Positions 47,206-60,932 of a stretch of 64,000 bases of DNA are shown piece by piece; within the stretch, counting starts at the first letter, position 1, and every line of letters starts with the position of its first letter. Under the pieces are notes generated by a model. The model had not been told where the DNA came from, searched no databases, and saw only the letters and a program-made list of their open reading frames with translations. Source of the DNA: Liolophura sinensis. Its lineage: Eukaryota; Mollusca; Polyplacophora; Chitonida; Chitonidae. Position numbers and translations under genes: made by a program. The DNA is taken from contig NW_027017968.1 in assembly GCF_032854445.1 (NCBI RefSeq), positions 1-64,000 of the forward strand. Reading direction: 5' to 3'.

Positions 47206-49400
47206 TCAACTTTTGACTATAAGTTATGTGCCCTTCGGTAGCACAGAAGACGTCAAATCTTTGGGCTCAGCCCATTTAACTCACCCAGCAATTGCCTTAC
47301 TTCTAAGTGCAAGACAATCTCAATGTCTTTATCTACGTGTAGAAAAACCACACCATTTGTACGTGAAAAACACAAGGTACTTGATACAGTCTGCTGTAAA
47401 AAGTACAACTGAACACTGACCCACTTCAGTAAGGTGGCAAAAGATGCGGAATTGAGCCAGGCATCCGCAGCTCTTGAAAAATTGCCAATTTCCCTGGTTT
47501 CCATGGAGTAAGAGCCGTTGCTGGGCACGTGATTATGACATAAATGATCATTCAATTGTCGCTACAGCCAAAAGTATTGGTCGGAGAGCAACGCGGTTTG
47601 CACCATTCGATTTCTCGTCACAAAATACGTCGGATTAGCCTCTTACCATCAGCACTGGAACAGTTTTTCCACTTTTGCATTTTTGCCTGGTCTTTTTGTT
47701 AATTGAAATCGGCTACACTGTACTCTGTACAATCGCGACTGGTCATTACTATATTCAACTTTTGTCTATAAGTTATGTGCCCTTCGGTAGCCCAGAAGAC
47801 CTGAAATCATTGGGCCAAGCCCATTTAACTCACCCAGCAATTGTCTAACTTCTAAGTCCAAGACAATCTCAATGTCTTTATCTACGTGTAGAAAAACCAG
47901 ACCATTTGTACATAAAAAACACAAGGTACTTGATACAGTCTGCTGTAAAAAGTACAACTAAACACTGATCCACATCAGTAAGGTGCCAAAAGATGTGGAA
48001 TTGGGCCAGGCATCGGCAGCTGTTAAAAAATTGCAAATATCCCTGGTTTCCATTGAGTAAGAGCCGTTGCTGGGCACGTGATTATAACATCAATGATCAT
48101 TGAATTGTCGCTACAGCCAAAAGTATTGGTCGGAGAGCAACGCAGTTTGCACCATTCGATTTCTCGTCACAAAATACGTCGGATTAGCCTCTTACCAGCA
48201 GCACTGGAACAGTTTTTTCACTTTTGCATTTTTGCCTGGTCTTTTTGTTAATTGAAATCGGCTACACTGTACTCTGTACAATCGCGACTGGTCATTACTA
48301 TATTCAACTTTTGACTATAAGTTATGTGCCCTTCGGTAGCCCAGAAGACGTCAAAACTTTGGGCTAAGCCCATTTAACTCACCCAGCAATTGTCTTACTT
48401 CTAAGTGCAAGACAATCTCAATGTCTTTATCTATGTGTAGAAAAACCACACCATTTGTACGTGATAAACACAAGGTACTTGATACAGTCTGCTGTAAAAA
48501 GTACAACTGAACACTTACCCACTTCAGTAAGGTGCCAAAGATGCGGAATTGAGCCAGGCATCGGCAGCTGTTGAAAAATTGCAAATTTGCCTGGTTTCCA
48601 TGGAGTAAGAGCCGTTGCTGGGCACGTGATTATGACATCAATGATCATTCAATTGTCGCTACAGCCAAACGTATTGGTCGGAGAGCAACGCGGTTTGCAC
48701 CATTCGATTTCTCGTCACAAAATACGTCGGATTAGTTTCTTACCAGCAGCACTGGAACAGTTTTTCCACTTTTGCATTTTTACCTGGTCTTTTTGTTAAT
48801 TGAAATCGGCTACACTGTACTCTGTACAATCGCGACTGGTCATTACTATATTCAACTTTTGACTATAAGTTATGTGCCCTTCGGTAGCCCAGAAGACCTG
48901 AAATCTTTGGGCTAAGCCCATTTAACTCACCCAGCAATTGTCTTACTTCTCAGTCCAAGACAATCTCAATGTCTTTATCTACGTGTAGAAAAACCACACC
49001 ATTTGTACATAAAAAACACAAGGTACTTGATACAGTCTGCTGTAAAAAGTACAACTGACCACAGACCCACATTTATTAGGTGCCAAAAGATGCGGAATTG
49101 GGCCAGGTATCGGCAGCTGTTGAAAAATTGTAAAGTTCCCTGGTTTCCATGGAGTAAGAGCCGTTGCTGTGCACGTGATTATGACATAAATGATCATTCA
49201 ATTGTCGCTACAGGCAAAAGTATTGGTCGGAAAGCAACGCGGTTTGCACCATTCGATTTCTCGTCACAAAATACGTCGGATTAGCCTCTTACTAGTAGCA
49301 CTGGAACAGTTTTTCCACTTTTGCATTTTTGCCTGGTCTTTTTGTTAATTGAAACCGGCTACACAGTACTCTGTACAATCGCGACTGGTCATTACTATAT
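47206..49400. repeat. Monomers M87-M90 (counterparts of M25-M28)
   Basis: Units start at 47206, 47755, 48304 and 48852, types M12-M15. M88 has attataacatc near 48082 where M26 has attatgacatc. M89 has aatttgcctgg near 48584, while M27 has aatttccctgg. M90 shares gtaaagttccc with M28. Confidence 0.91.
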
Positions 49401-51598
49401 TCAACTTTTGACTATAAATTATGTGCCCTTCGGTAGCCCAGAAGACCTGAAATCTTTGGGCTAAGCCCATTTATCTCACCCAGCAATTGCCTTACTTCTA
49501 AGTGCAAGACAATCTCAATGTCTTTATCTACGTGTAGAAAAAACCACACCATTTGTACGTGAAAAACACAAGGTACTTGATACAGTCTGCTGTAAAAAGT
49601 ACAACTGAACACTGACCCACTTCAGTAAGTTGCCAAAAGATGCGGAATTGAGCCAGGCATCGGCAGCTGTTGAAAAATTGCAAATTTCCCTGGTTTCCAT
49701 GGAGTAAGAGCCGTTGCTGGGCACGTGATTATGATATAAATGATCATTCAATTGCCACTTCAGCCAAAAGTATTGGTCGGAGAGCAACGCGGTTTGCACC
49801 ATTCGATTTCTCGTCACAAAATACGTCGGATTAGCCTCTTACCAGCAGCACTGGAACAGTTTTTCCACTTTTGCATTTTTTACCTGGTCTTTTTGTTAAT
49901 TGAAATCGGCTACACTGTACTCTGTACAATCGCGACTGGTCATTACTATATTCAACTTTTGACTATAAGTTATGTGCCTTTCGGTAGCCCAGAAGACCTG
50001 AAATCTTTGGGCCAAGCCCATTTAACTCACCCAGCAATTGTCTTACTTCTAAGTGCAAGACAATCTCAATGTCTTTATCTACGTGTAGAAAAACCACACC
50101 ATTTGTACGTGAAAAACACAAGGTACTTGATACAGTCTGCTGTAAAAAGTACAACTAAACACTGACCCACATTTATAAGATGCCAAAAGATGCGGAATTG
50201 GGCCAGGCATCGGCAGCTGTTAAAAAATTGCAAATATCCCTGGTTTCCATGGAGTAAGAACCGTTGCTGGGCACGTGATTATGACCTAAATGATCAGTCA
50301 ATTGTCACTACAGCCAAAAGTATTGGTCGGAGAGCAACGCGGTTTGCACCATTCGATTTCTCGTCAAAAAATACGTCGGATTAGCCTCTTACCAGCAGCA
50401 CTGGAACAGTTTTTCCACTTTTGCATTTTTGCCTGGTCTTTTTGTTAATTGAAATCGGCTACACTGTACTCTGTACAATCGCGACTGGTCATTACTATAT
50501 TCAACTTTTGACTATAAGTTATGTGCCCTTCGGTAGCCCAGAAGACCTCAAATCTTTCGGCCAAGCCCATTTATCTCACCCAGCAATTGCCTTACTTCTA
50601 AGTGCAAGACAATCTCAATGTCTTTATCTACGTGTAGAAAAACCACACCATTTGTACGTGATAAACACAAGGTACTTGATACAGTCTGCTGTAAAAAGTA
50701 CGACTGAACACTGACCCACTTCAGTAAGGTGCCAAAAGATGCGGAATTGAGCCAGGCATCGGCAGCTGTTGAAAAATTGCAAATTTGCCTGGTTTCCATG
50801 GAGTAAGAGCCGTTGCTGGTCACGTGATTATGACATAAATGATCATTCAATTGTCGCTACAGCCAAAAGTATTTGTCGGAGAGCAACGCGGATTGCACCA
50901 TTCAATTTCTCGTCACAAAATACGTCGGATTAGCCTCTTACCAGCAGCACTGGAACAGTTTTTCCACTTTTGCATTTTTACCTGGTCTTTTTGTTAATTA
51001 AAATCGGCTACACTGTACTCTGTACAATCGCGACTGGTCATTACTATATTCAACTTTTGACTATAAGTTATGTGCCCTTCGGTAGCCCAGAAGACCTGAA
51101 ATCTTTGGGCTAAGCCCATTTAACTCACCCAGCAATTGTCTTACTTCTAAGTCCAAGACAATCTCAATGTCTTTATCTAAGTGTAGAAAAACCACACCAT
51201 TTGTACATAAAAAACACAAGGTACTTGATACAGTCTGCTGTAAAAAGTACAACTAAACACTGACCCACATTTATAAGATGCCAAAAGATGCGGAATTGGG
51301 CCAGCCATCGGCAGCTGTTAAAAAATTGCAAATATCCCTGGTTTCCATGGAGTAAGAGCCGTTGCTGGGCACGTGATTATGACATAAATGATCAGTCAAT
51401 TGTCACTACAGGCAAAAGTATTGGTCGGAGAGCAACGCGGTTTGCACCATTCGATTTCTCGTCACAAAATACGTCGGATTAGCCTCTTACCAGCAGCACT
51501 GGAACAGTTTTTCCACTTTTGCATTTTTGCCTGGTCTTTTCGTTAATTGAAATCGGCTACACTGTACTCTGTACAATCGCGACTGGTCATTACTATAT
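49401..51598. repeat. Monomers M91-M94 (counterparts of M29-M32)
   Basis: Units start at 49401, 49952, 50501 and 51050, with lengths 551, 549, 549 and 549. The types match M29-M32, including attgccacttcagcc in M91, gagtaagaaccg in M92 and cctcaaatctttcggcc in M93. M94 has tctaagtgtag near 51176 in place of tctacgtgtag. The near-regular lengths contrast with the short, indel-rich M29-M32 and give the intact form of those units. Confidence 0.9.
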
Positions 51599-54500
51599 TC
51601 AACTTTTGACTATAAGTTATGTGCCCTTCGGTAGCCCAGAAGACGTCAAATCTTTGGGCTAAGCCCATTTAACTCACCCAGCAATTGTCTTACTTCTAAG
51701 TGCAAGACAATCTCAATGTCTTTATCTACGTGTAGAAAAACCACACCATTTGTACGTGAAAAACACAAGGTACTTGATACAGTCTGCTGTAAAAAGTACA
51801 ACTGAACACTGACCCACTTCAGTAAGGTGCCAAAAGATGCGGAATTGAGCCAGGCATCGGCAGCTGTTGAGAAATTGCAAATATCCCTGGTTTCCATGGA
51901 GTAAGAGCCGTTGCTGGGCACGTGATTATGACATCAATGATCATTCAATTGTCGCTACAGGCAAAAGTATTAGTCGGAGAGCAACGCGGTTTGCACCATT
52001 CGATTTGTCGTCATAAAATACGTCGGATTAGCCTCTTACTAGCAGCACTGGAACAGTTTTTCCACTTTTGCATTTTTACCTGGTCTTTTTGTTAATTGAA
52101 ATCGGCTACACTGTACTCTGTACAATCGCGACTGGTCATTACTATATTCAACTTTTGACTATAAGTTATGTGCCCTTCGGTAGCCCAGGAGACGTCAAAT
52201 CTTTGGGCTAAGCCCATTTAACTCACCCAGCAATTGTCTTACTTCTAAGTGCAAGACAATCTCAATGTCTTTATCTACGTGTAGAAAAACCACACCATTT
52301 GTACGTGAAAAACACAAGGTACTTGATACAGTCTGCTGTAAAAAGTACAACTGACCACAGAACCACATGAATAAGGTGCCAAAAGGTGCGGAATTGAGCC
52401 AGGGATCGGCAGCTGTTGAAAAATTGCAAATTTCCCTGGTTTCCATGGAGTAAGAGCCGTTGCTGGGCACGTGATTATGACATAAATGATCATTCAATTG
52501 TCGCTACAGCCAAAAGTATTGGTCGGAGAGCAACGCGGATTGCACCATTCGATTTCTCGTCACAAAATACGTCGGGTTAGCCTCTTACCATCAGCACTGG
52601 AACAGTTTTTCCACTTTTGCATTTTTGCCTGGTCTTTTTGTTAATTGAAATCGGCTACACTGTACTCTGTACAATCGCGACTGGTCATTACTATATTCAA
52701 CTTTTGTCTATAAGTTATGTGCCCTTCGGTAGCCCAGAAGACCTGAAATCATTGGGCCAAGCCCATTTAACTCACCCAGCAATTGTCTAACTTCTAAGTC
52801 CAAGACAATCTCAATGTCTTTATCTACGTGTAGAAAAACCAGACCATTTGTACATAAAAAACACAAGGTACTTGATACAGTCTGCTGTAAAAAGTACAAC
52901 TAAACACTGACCCACATCAGTAAGGTGCCAAAAGATGTGGAATTGGGCCAGGCATCGGCAGCTGTTAAAAAATTGCAAATATCCCTGGTTTCCATTGAGT
53001 AAGAGCCGTTGCTGGGCACGTGATTATGACATCAATGATCATTGAATTGTCGCTACAGCCAAAAGTATTGGTCGGAGAGCAACGCGGTTTGCACCATTCG
53101 ATTTCTCGTCACAAAATACGTCGGATTAGCCTCTTACCAGCAGCACTGGAACAGTTTTTCCACTTTTGCATTTTTGCCTGGTCTTTTTGTTAATTGAAAT
53201 CGGCTACACTGTACTCTGTACAATCGCGACTGGTCATTACTATATTCAACTTTTGACTATAAGTTCTGTGCCCTTCGGTAGCCCAGAAGACGTCAAATCT
53301 TTGGGCTAAGCCCATTTAACTCACCCAGCAATTGTCTTACTTCTAAGTGCAAGACAATCTCAATGTCTTTATCTACGTGTAGAAAAACCACACCATTTGT
53401 ACGTGAAAAACACAAGGTACTTGATACAGTCTGCTGTAAAAAGTACAACTGAACACTGACCCACTTCAGTAAGGTGCCAAAAGATGCGGAATTGAGCCAG
53501 GCATCGGCAGCTGTTGAGAAATTGCAAATATCCCTGGTTTCCATGGAGTAAGAGCCGTTGCTGGGCACGTGATTATGACATCAATGATCATTCAATTGTC
53601 GCTACAGGCAAAAGTATTAGTCGGAGAGCAACGCGGTTTGCACCATTCGATTTGTCGTCATAAAATACGTCGGATTAGCCTCTTACTAGCAGCACTGGAA
53701 CAGTTTTTCCACTTTTGCATTTTTACCTGGTCTTTTTGTTAATTGAAATCGGCTACACTGTACTCTGTACAATCGCGACTGGTCATTACTATATTCAAAT
53801 TTTGACTATAAGTTATGTGGCCTTCGGTAGCCCAGGAGACGTCAAATCTTTGGGCTAAGCCCATTTAACTCACCCAGCAATTGTCTTACTTCTAAGTGCA
53901 AGACAATCTCAATGTCTTTATCTACGTGTAGAAAAACCACACCATTTGTACGTGAAAAACACAAGGTACTTGATACAGTCTGCTGTAAAAAGTACAACTG
54001 ACCACAGAACCACATGAATAAGGTGCCAAAAGGTGCGGAATTGAGCCAGGGATCGGCAGCTGTTGAAAAATTGCAAATTTCCCTGGTTTCCATGGAGTAA
54101 GAGCCGTTGCTGGGCACGTGATTATGACATAAATGATCATTCAATTGTCGCTACAGCCAAAAGTATTGGTCGGAGAGCAACGCGGATTGCACCATTCGAT
54201 TTCTCGTCACAAAATACGTCGGATTAGCCTCTTACCATCAGCACTGGAACAGTTTTTCCACTTTTGCATTTTTGCCTGGTCTTTTTGTTAATTGAAATCG
54301 GCTACACTGTACTCTGTACAATCGCGACTGGTCATTACTATATTCAACTTTTGTCTATAAGTTATGTGCCCTTCGGTAGCCCAGAAGACCTGAAATCATT
54401 GGGCCAAGCCCATTTAACTCACCCAGCAATTGTCTAACTTCTAAGTCCAAGACAATCTCAATGTCTTTATCTACGTGTAGAAAAACCAGACCATTTGTAC

Positions 54501-56540
54501 ATAAAAAACACAAGGTACTTGATACAGTCTGCTGTAAAAAGTACAACTAAACACTGACCCACATCAGTAAGGTGCCAAAAGATGTGGAATTGGGCCAGGC
54601 ATCGGCAGCTGTTAAAAAATTGCAAATATCCCTGGTTTCCATTGAGTAAGAGCCGTTGCTGGGCACGTGATAATGACATCAATGATCATTGAATTGTCGC
54701 TACAGCCAAAAGTATTGGTCGGAGAGCAACGCGGTTTGCACCATTCGATTTCTCGTCACAAAATACGTCGGATTAGCCTCTTACCAGCAGCACTGGAACA
54801 GTTTTTTCACTTTTGCATTTTTTGCCTGGTCTTTTTGTTAATTGAAATCGGCTACACTGTACTCTGTACAATCGCGACTGGTCATTACTATATTCAACTT
54901 TTGACTATAAGTTATGTGCCCTTCGGTAGCCCAGAAGACGTCAAAAACTTTGGGCTAAGCCCATTTAACTCACCCAGCAATTGTCTTACTTCTAAGTCCA
55001 AGACAATCTCAATGTCTTTATCTACGTGTAGAAAAACCACACCATTTGTACGTGATAAACACAAGGTACTTGATACAGTCTGCTGTAAAAAGTACAACTG
55101 AACACTTACCCACTTCAGTAAGGTGCCAAAGATGCGGAATTGAGCCAGGCATCGGCAGCTGTTGAAAAATTGCAAATTTCCCTGGTTTCCATGGAGTAAG
55201 AGCCGTTGCTGGGCACGTGATTATGACATCAATGATCATTCAATTGTCGCTACAGGCAAAAGTATTAGTCGGAGAGCAACGCGGTTTGCACCATTCGATT
55301 TGTCGTCATAAAATACGTCGGATTAGCCTCTTACTAGCAGCACTGGAACAGTTTTTCCACTTTTGCATTTTTACCTGGTCTTTTTGTTAATTGAAATCGG
55401 CTACACTGTACTCTGTACAATCGCGACTGGTCATTACTATATTCAAATTTTGACTATAAGTTATGTGCCCTTCGGTAGCCCAGGAGACGTCAAATCTTTG
55501 GGCTAAGCCCATTTAACTCACCCAGCAATTGTCTTACTTCTAAGTGCAAGACAATCTCAATGTCTTTATCTACGTGTAGAAAAACCACACCATTTGTACG
55601 TGAAAAACACAAGGTACTTGATACAGTCTGCTGTAAAAAGTACAACTGACCACAGAACCACATGAATAAGGTGCCAAAAGGTGCGGAATTGAGCCAGGGA
55701 TCGGCAGCTGTTGAAAAATTGCAAATTTCCCTGGTTTCCATGGAGTAAGAGCCGTTGCTGGGCACGTGATTATGACATAAATGATCATTCAATTGTCGCT
55801 ACAGCCAAAAGTATTGGTCGGAGAGCAACGCGGATTGCACCATTCGATTTCTCGTCACAAAATACGTCGGATTAGCCTCTTACCATCAGCACTGGAACAG
55901 TTTTTCCACTTTTGCATTTTTGCCTGGTCTTTTTGTTAATTGAAATCGGCTACACTGTACTCTGTACAATCGCGACTGGTCATTACTATATTCAACTTTT
56001 GTCTATAAGTTATGTGCCCTTCGGTAGCCCAGAAGACCTGAAATCATTGGGCCAAGCCCATTTAACTCACCCAGCAATTGTCTAACTTCTAAGTCCAAGA
56101 CAATCTCAATGTCTTTATCTACGTGTAGAAAAACCAGACCATTTGTACATAAAAAACACAAGGTACTTGATACAGTCTGCTGTAAAAAGTACAACTAAAC
56201 ACTGACCCACATCAGTAAGGTGCCAAAAGATGTGGAATTGGGCCAGGCATCGGCAGCTGTTAAAAAATTGCAAATATCCCTGGTTTCCATTGAGTAAGAG
56301 CCGTTGCTGGGCACGTGATAATGACATCAATGATCATTGAATTGTCGCTACAGCCAAAAGTATTGGTCGGAGAGCAACGCGGTTTGCACCATTCGATTTC
56401 TCGTCACAAAATACGTCGGATTAGCCTCTTACCAGCAGCACTGGAACAGTTTTTTCACTTTTGCATTTTTGCCTGGTCTTTTTGTTAATTGAAATCGGCT
56501 ACACTGTACTCTGTACAATCGCGACTGGTCATTACTATAT
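51599..56540. repeat. Three-monomer HOR, three passes (M95-M103)
   Basis: Units start at 51599, 52148, 52697, then 53246, 53795, 54344, then 54894, 55443, 55992. Each pass has an M10-type, an M11/M12 hybrid and an M13-type unit; steps are 1647 and 1648 bp. The hybrid units share aaaaggtgcgg. M100 and M103 share cacgtgataatg, and M99 and M102 share caaattttg. The third pass opens with M101, an M14/M10 hybrid. Segment A has fewer than two passes, so the trimer expanded in B or contracted in A. Confidence 0.9.
54894..55442. repeat. Hybrid monomer M101 (M14-type then M10-type)
   Basis: The 5' and middle parts have M14 markers: gtcaaaaacttt, gtgataaac, gaacacttacc and ccaaagatg. From about 55253 it reads caggcaaaagtattagtcgg and tttgtcgtcataaaa, the M10 markers. 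The switch lies near 55140-55255. It joins the seven-monomer family to the trimer HOR. Confidence 0.8.
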
Positions 56541-58735
56541 TCAACTTTTGACTATAAGTTATGTGCCCTTCGGTAGCCCAGAAGACGTCAAAACTTTGGG
56601 CCAAGCCCATTTAACTCACCCAGCAATTGTCTTACTTCTAAGTCCAAGACAATCTCAATGTCTTTATCTACGTGTAGAAAAACCACACCATTTGTACGTG
56701 ATAAACACAAGGTACTTGATACAGTCTGCTGTAAAAAGTACAACTGAACACTTACCCACTTCAGTAAGGTGCCAAAGATGCGGAATTGAGCCAGGCATCG
56801 GCAGCTGTTGAAAAATTGCAAATTTCCCTGGTTTCCATGGAGTAAGAGCCGTTGCTGGGCACGTGATTATGACATCAATGATCATTCAATTGTCGCTACA
56901 GCCAAACGTATTGGTCGGAGAGCAACGCGGTTTGCACCATTCGATTTCTCGTCACAAAATACGTCGGATTAGTTTCTTACCAGCAGCACTGGAACAGTTT
57001 TTCCACTTTTGCATTTTTACCTGGTCTTTTTGTTAATTGAAATCGGCTACACTGTACTCTGTACAATCGCGACTGGTCATTACTATATTCAACTTTTGAC
57101 TATAAGTTATGTGCCCTTCGGTAGCCCAGAAGACCTGAAATCTTTGGGCTAAGCCCATTTAACTCACCCAGCAATTGTCTTACTTCTCAGTCCAAGACAA
57201 TCTCAATGTCTTTATCTACGTGTAGAAAAACCACACCATTTGTACATAAAAAACACAAGGTACTTGATACAGTCTGCTGTAAAAAGTACAACTGACCACA
57301 GACCCACATTTATTAGGTGCCAAAAGATGCGGAATTGGTCCAGGTATCGGCAGCTGTTGAAAAATTGCAAATTTCCCTGGTTTCCATGGAGTAAGAGCCG
57401 TTGCTGTGCACGTGATTATGACATAAATGATCATTCAATTGTCGCTACAGGCAAAAGTATTGGTCGGAAAGCAACGCGGTTTGCACCATTCGATTTCTCG
57501 TCACAAAATACGTCGGATTAGCCTCTTACTAGTAGCACTGGAACAGTTTTTCCACTTTTGCATTTTTGCCTGGTCTTTTTGTTAATTGAAACCGGCTACA
57601 CAATACTCTGTACAATCGCGACTGGTCATTACTATATTCAACTTTTGACTATAAGTTATGTGCCCTTCGGTAGCTCAGAAGACCTGAAATCTTAGGGCCA
57701 AGCCCATTTAACTCACCCAGCAATTGTCTTACTTATAAGTGCAAGACAATCTCAATGTCTTTATCTACGTGTAGAAAAACCACACCATTTGTACATAAAA
57801 AACGCAAGGTACTTGATACAGTCTGCTGTAAAAAGTACAACTAAACACTTACCCACATTTATAAGGTGCGAAAAGATGGGGAATTGGGCCAGGCATCGGC
57901 AGATGTTAAATAATTGCAAATATCCCTGGTTTCCATGGAGTAAGAGCCGTTGCTGGGCACGTGATTATGACAAAAATGATCATTGAATTGTCGCTACAGC
58001 CAAAAGTATTGGTCGGAGAGCTACGCGGTTTGCACCATTCGATTTCTCGTCACAAAATACGTCGGATTAGCCTCTTACTAGTAGCACTGGAACAGTTTTT
58101 CCACTTTTGCATTTTTGCCTGGTCTTTTTGTTAATTGAAACCGGCTACACAATACTCTGTACAATCGCGACTGGTCATTACTATATTCAACTTTTGACTA
58201 TAAGTTATGTGCCCTTCGGTAGCCCAGAAGACCTGAAATCTTTGGGCCCAGCCCATTTATCTCACCCAGCAATTGCCTTACTTCTAAGTGCAAGACAATC
58301 TCAATGTCTTTATCTACGTGTAGAAAAACCACACCATTTGTACGTGAAAAACACAAGGTACTTGATACAGTCTGCTGTAAAAAGTACAACTAAACACTGA
58401 CCCACATGAATAAGGTGCCAAAAGATGCGGAATTGAGCCAGGCATCGGCAGCTGTTGAAAAATTGCAAATTTCCCTGGTTTCCATGGAGTAAGAGCCGTT
58501 GCTGTGCACGTGATTATGATATAAATGATCATTCAATTGTCACTTCAGCCAAAAGTATTGGTCGGAGAGCAACGCGGTTTGCACCATTCGATTTCTCGTC
58601 ACAAAATACGTCGGATTAGCCTCTTACCAGCAGCACTGGAACAGTTTTTCCACTTTTGCATTTTTGCCTGGTCTTTTTGTTAATTGAAATCGGCTACACT
58701 GTACTCTGTACAATCGCGACTGGTCATTACTATAT
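56541..58735. repeat. Monomers M104-M107
   Basis: Units start at 56541, 57089, 57638 and 58187. M104 is of M14 type (caaaactttgggccaag, gtgataaac, ccaaagatg), M105 of M15 type with attggtccagg near 57335, M106 of M4 type, and M107 an M5-like mosaic: gggcccagccc, tttatctc, then taaacactgacc with catgaat, then tgtgcac with gatataaat. The M15-M4-M5 order repeats that of M54-M56. Confidence 0.85.
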
Positions 58736-59284
58736 TCAACTTTTGACTATAAGTTATGTGCCCTTCGGTAGCACAGAAGACGTCAAATCTTTGGGCTAAG
58801 CCCATTTAACTCACCCAGCAATTGTCTTACTTCTAAGTGCAAGACAATCTCAATGTCTTTATCTACGTGTAGAAAAACCACACCATTTGTACGTGAAAAA
58901 CACAAGGTACTTGATACAGTCTGCTGTAAAAAGTACAACTGAACACTGACCCACTTCAGTAAGGTGCCAAAAGATGCGGAATTGAGCCAGGCATCGGCAG
59001 CTGTTGAGAAATTGCAAATATCCCTGGTTTCCATGGAGTAAGAGCCGTTGCTGGGCACGTGATTATGACATCAATGATCATTCAATTGTCGCTACAGGCA
59101 AAAGTATTAGTCGGAGAGCAACGCGGTTTGCACCATTCGATTTGTCGTCATAAAATACGTCGGATTAGCCTCTTACTAGCAGCACTGGAACAGTTTTTCC
59201 ACTTTTGCATTTTTACCTGGTCTTTTTGTTAATTGAAATCGGCTACACTGTACTCTGTACAATCGCGACTGGTCATTACTATAT

Positions 59285-59833
59285 TCAACTTTTGACTATA
59301 AGTTATGTGCCCTTCGGTAGCCCAGGAGACGTCAAATCTTTGGGCTAAGCCCATTTAACTCACCCAGCAATTGTCTTACTTCTAAGTGCAAGACAATCTC
59401 AATGTCTTTATCTACGTGTAGAAAAACCACACCATTTGTACGTGAAAAACACAAGGTACTTGATACAGTCTGCTGTAAAAAGTACAACTGAACACTGACC
59501 CACTTCAGTAAGTTGCCAAAAGATGCGGAATTGAGCCAGGCATCGGCAGCTGTTGAAAAATTGCAAATTTCCCTGGTTTCCATGGAGTAAGAGCCGTTGC
59601 TGGGCACGTGATTATGATATAAATGATCATTCAATTGTCGCTTCAGCCAAACGTATTGGTCGGAGAGCAACGCGGTTTGCACCATTCGATTTCTCGTCAC
59701 AAAATACGTCGGATTAGTTTCTTACCAGCAGCACTGGAACAGTTTTTCCACTTTTGCATTTTTACCTGGTCTTTTTGTTAATTGAAATCGGCTACACTGT
59801 ACTCTGTACAATCGCGACTGGTCATTACTATAT
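59285..59833. repeat. Hybrid monomer M109 (three-part mosaic)
   Basis: The 5' part is of M11 type (ccaggagacgtc). The middle is of M5 type (gaacactgacc, cttcagtaagttgcc, gatataaat). The end reads tcgcttcagccaaacg and tagtttc; ccaaacg is an M14 marker. At least two switches are needed, one between about 59333 and 59500 and one near 59640. Confidence 0.75.
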
Positions 59834-60932
59834 TCAACTTTTGACTATAAGTTATGTGCCCTTCGGTAGCCCAGAAGACCTGAAATCTTTGGGCCAAGCC
59901 CATTTAACTCACCCAGCAATTGTCTTACTTCTAAGTCGAAGACAATCTCAATGTCTTTATCTATGTGTAGAAAAACCAGACCATTTGTACATAAAAAACG
60001 CAAGGTACTTGATACAGTCTGCTGTAAAAAGTACAACTAAACACTTACCCACTTCAGTAAGGTGCCAAAAGATGCGGAATTGAGCCAGGCATCGGCAGCT
60101 GTTAAAAAAATTGTAAAGTTCCCTGGTTTCCATGGAGTAAGAGCCGTTGCTGGGCACGTGATTGTGACATAAATGATCATTCAATTGTCACTACAGGCAA
60201 AAGTATTAGTCGGAGAGCAACGCGGTTTGCACCATTCGATTTCTCGTCACAAAATACGTCGGATTAGCCTCTTACCAGCAGCACTGGAACAGTTTTTCCA
60301 CTTTTGCATTTTTACCTGGTCTTTTTGTTAATTGAAATCGGCTACACTGTACTCTGTACAATCGCGACTGGTCATTACTATATTCAACTTTTGACTATAA
60401 GTTATGTGCCCTTCGGTAGCCCAGAAGACCTGAAATCTTTGGGCTAAGCCCATTTAACTCACCCAGCAATTGTCTTACTACTAAGTCGAAGACAATCTCA
60501 ATGTCTTTATCTACGTGTAGAAAAACCACACCATTTGTACGTGAAAAACAGAAGGTACTTGATACAGTCTGCTGTAAAAAGTACAACTGAACACTGACCC
60601 ACTTCAGTAAGGTGCCAAAAGATGCGGAATTGAGCCAGGCATCGGCAGCTGTTGAAAAATTGCAAATTTCCCTGGTTTCCATGGAGTAAGAGCCGTTGCT
60701 GGGCACGTGATTATGACATCAATGATCATTCAATTGTCGCTACAGCCAAAAGTATTGGTCGGAGAGCAACGCGGTTTGCACCATTCGATTTCTCGTCACA
60801 AAATACGTCGGATTAGTTTCTTACCAGCAGCACTGGAACAGTTTTTCCACTTTTGCATTTTTACCTGGTCTTTTTGTTAATTGAAATCGGCTACACTGTA
60901 CTCTGTACAATCGCGACTGGTCATTACTATAT

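Larger units (their letters stand above)
33471..54225. repeat. Segment B: right copy of the array duplication (M62-M99)
   Basis: The offset from A is 33470 at the start and about 34050 at the right edge. The changes are explained by local gains and losses: an extra M3-M4 pair in B, an extra M7-M8 type pair in A, and different monomers between M70 and M73. In the clean stretch 43363-49400 I found roughly a dozen substitutions against 9334-15371, for example at 43820/9791, 44606/10577, 45320/11291 and 48361/14333. B is therefore a real second copy, not the same sequence assembled twice. Both copies share the hybrid monomer M24/M86. Confidence 0.88.

Noticed and set aside
33471-54225. Segment B as the same DNA assembled twice
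   Set aside because: Clean parts differ from A by about a dozen substitutions, and each copy has its own pair expansion. A collapse or haplotype mix cannot be fully excluded without reads.
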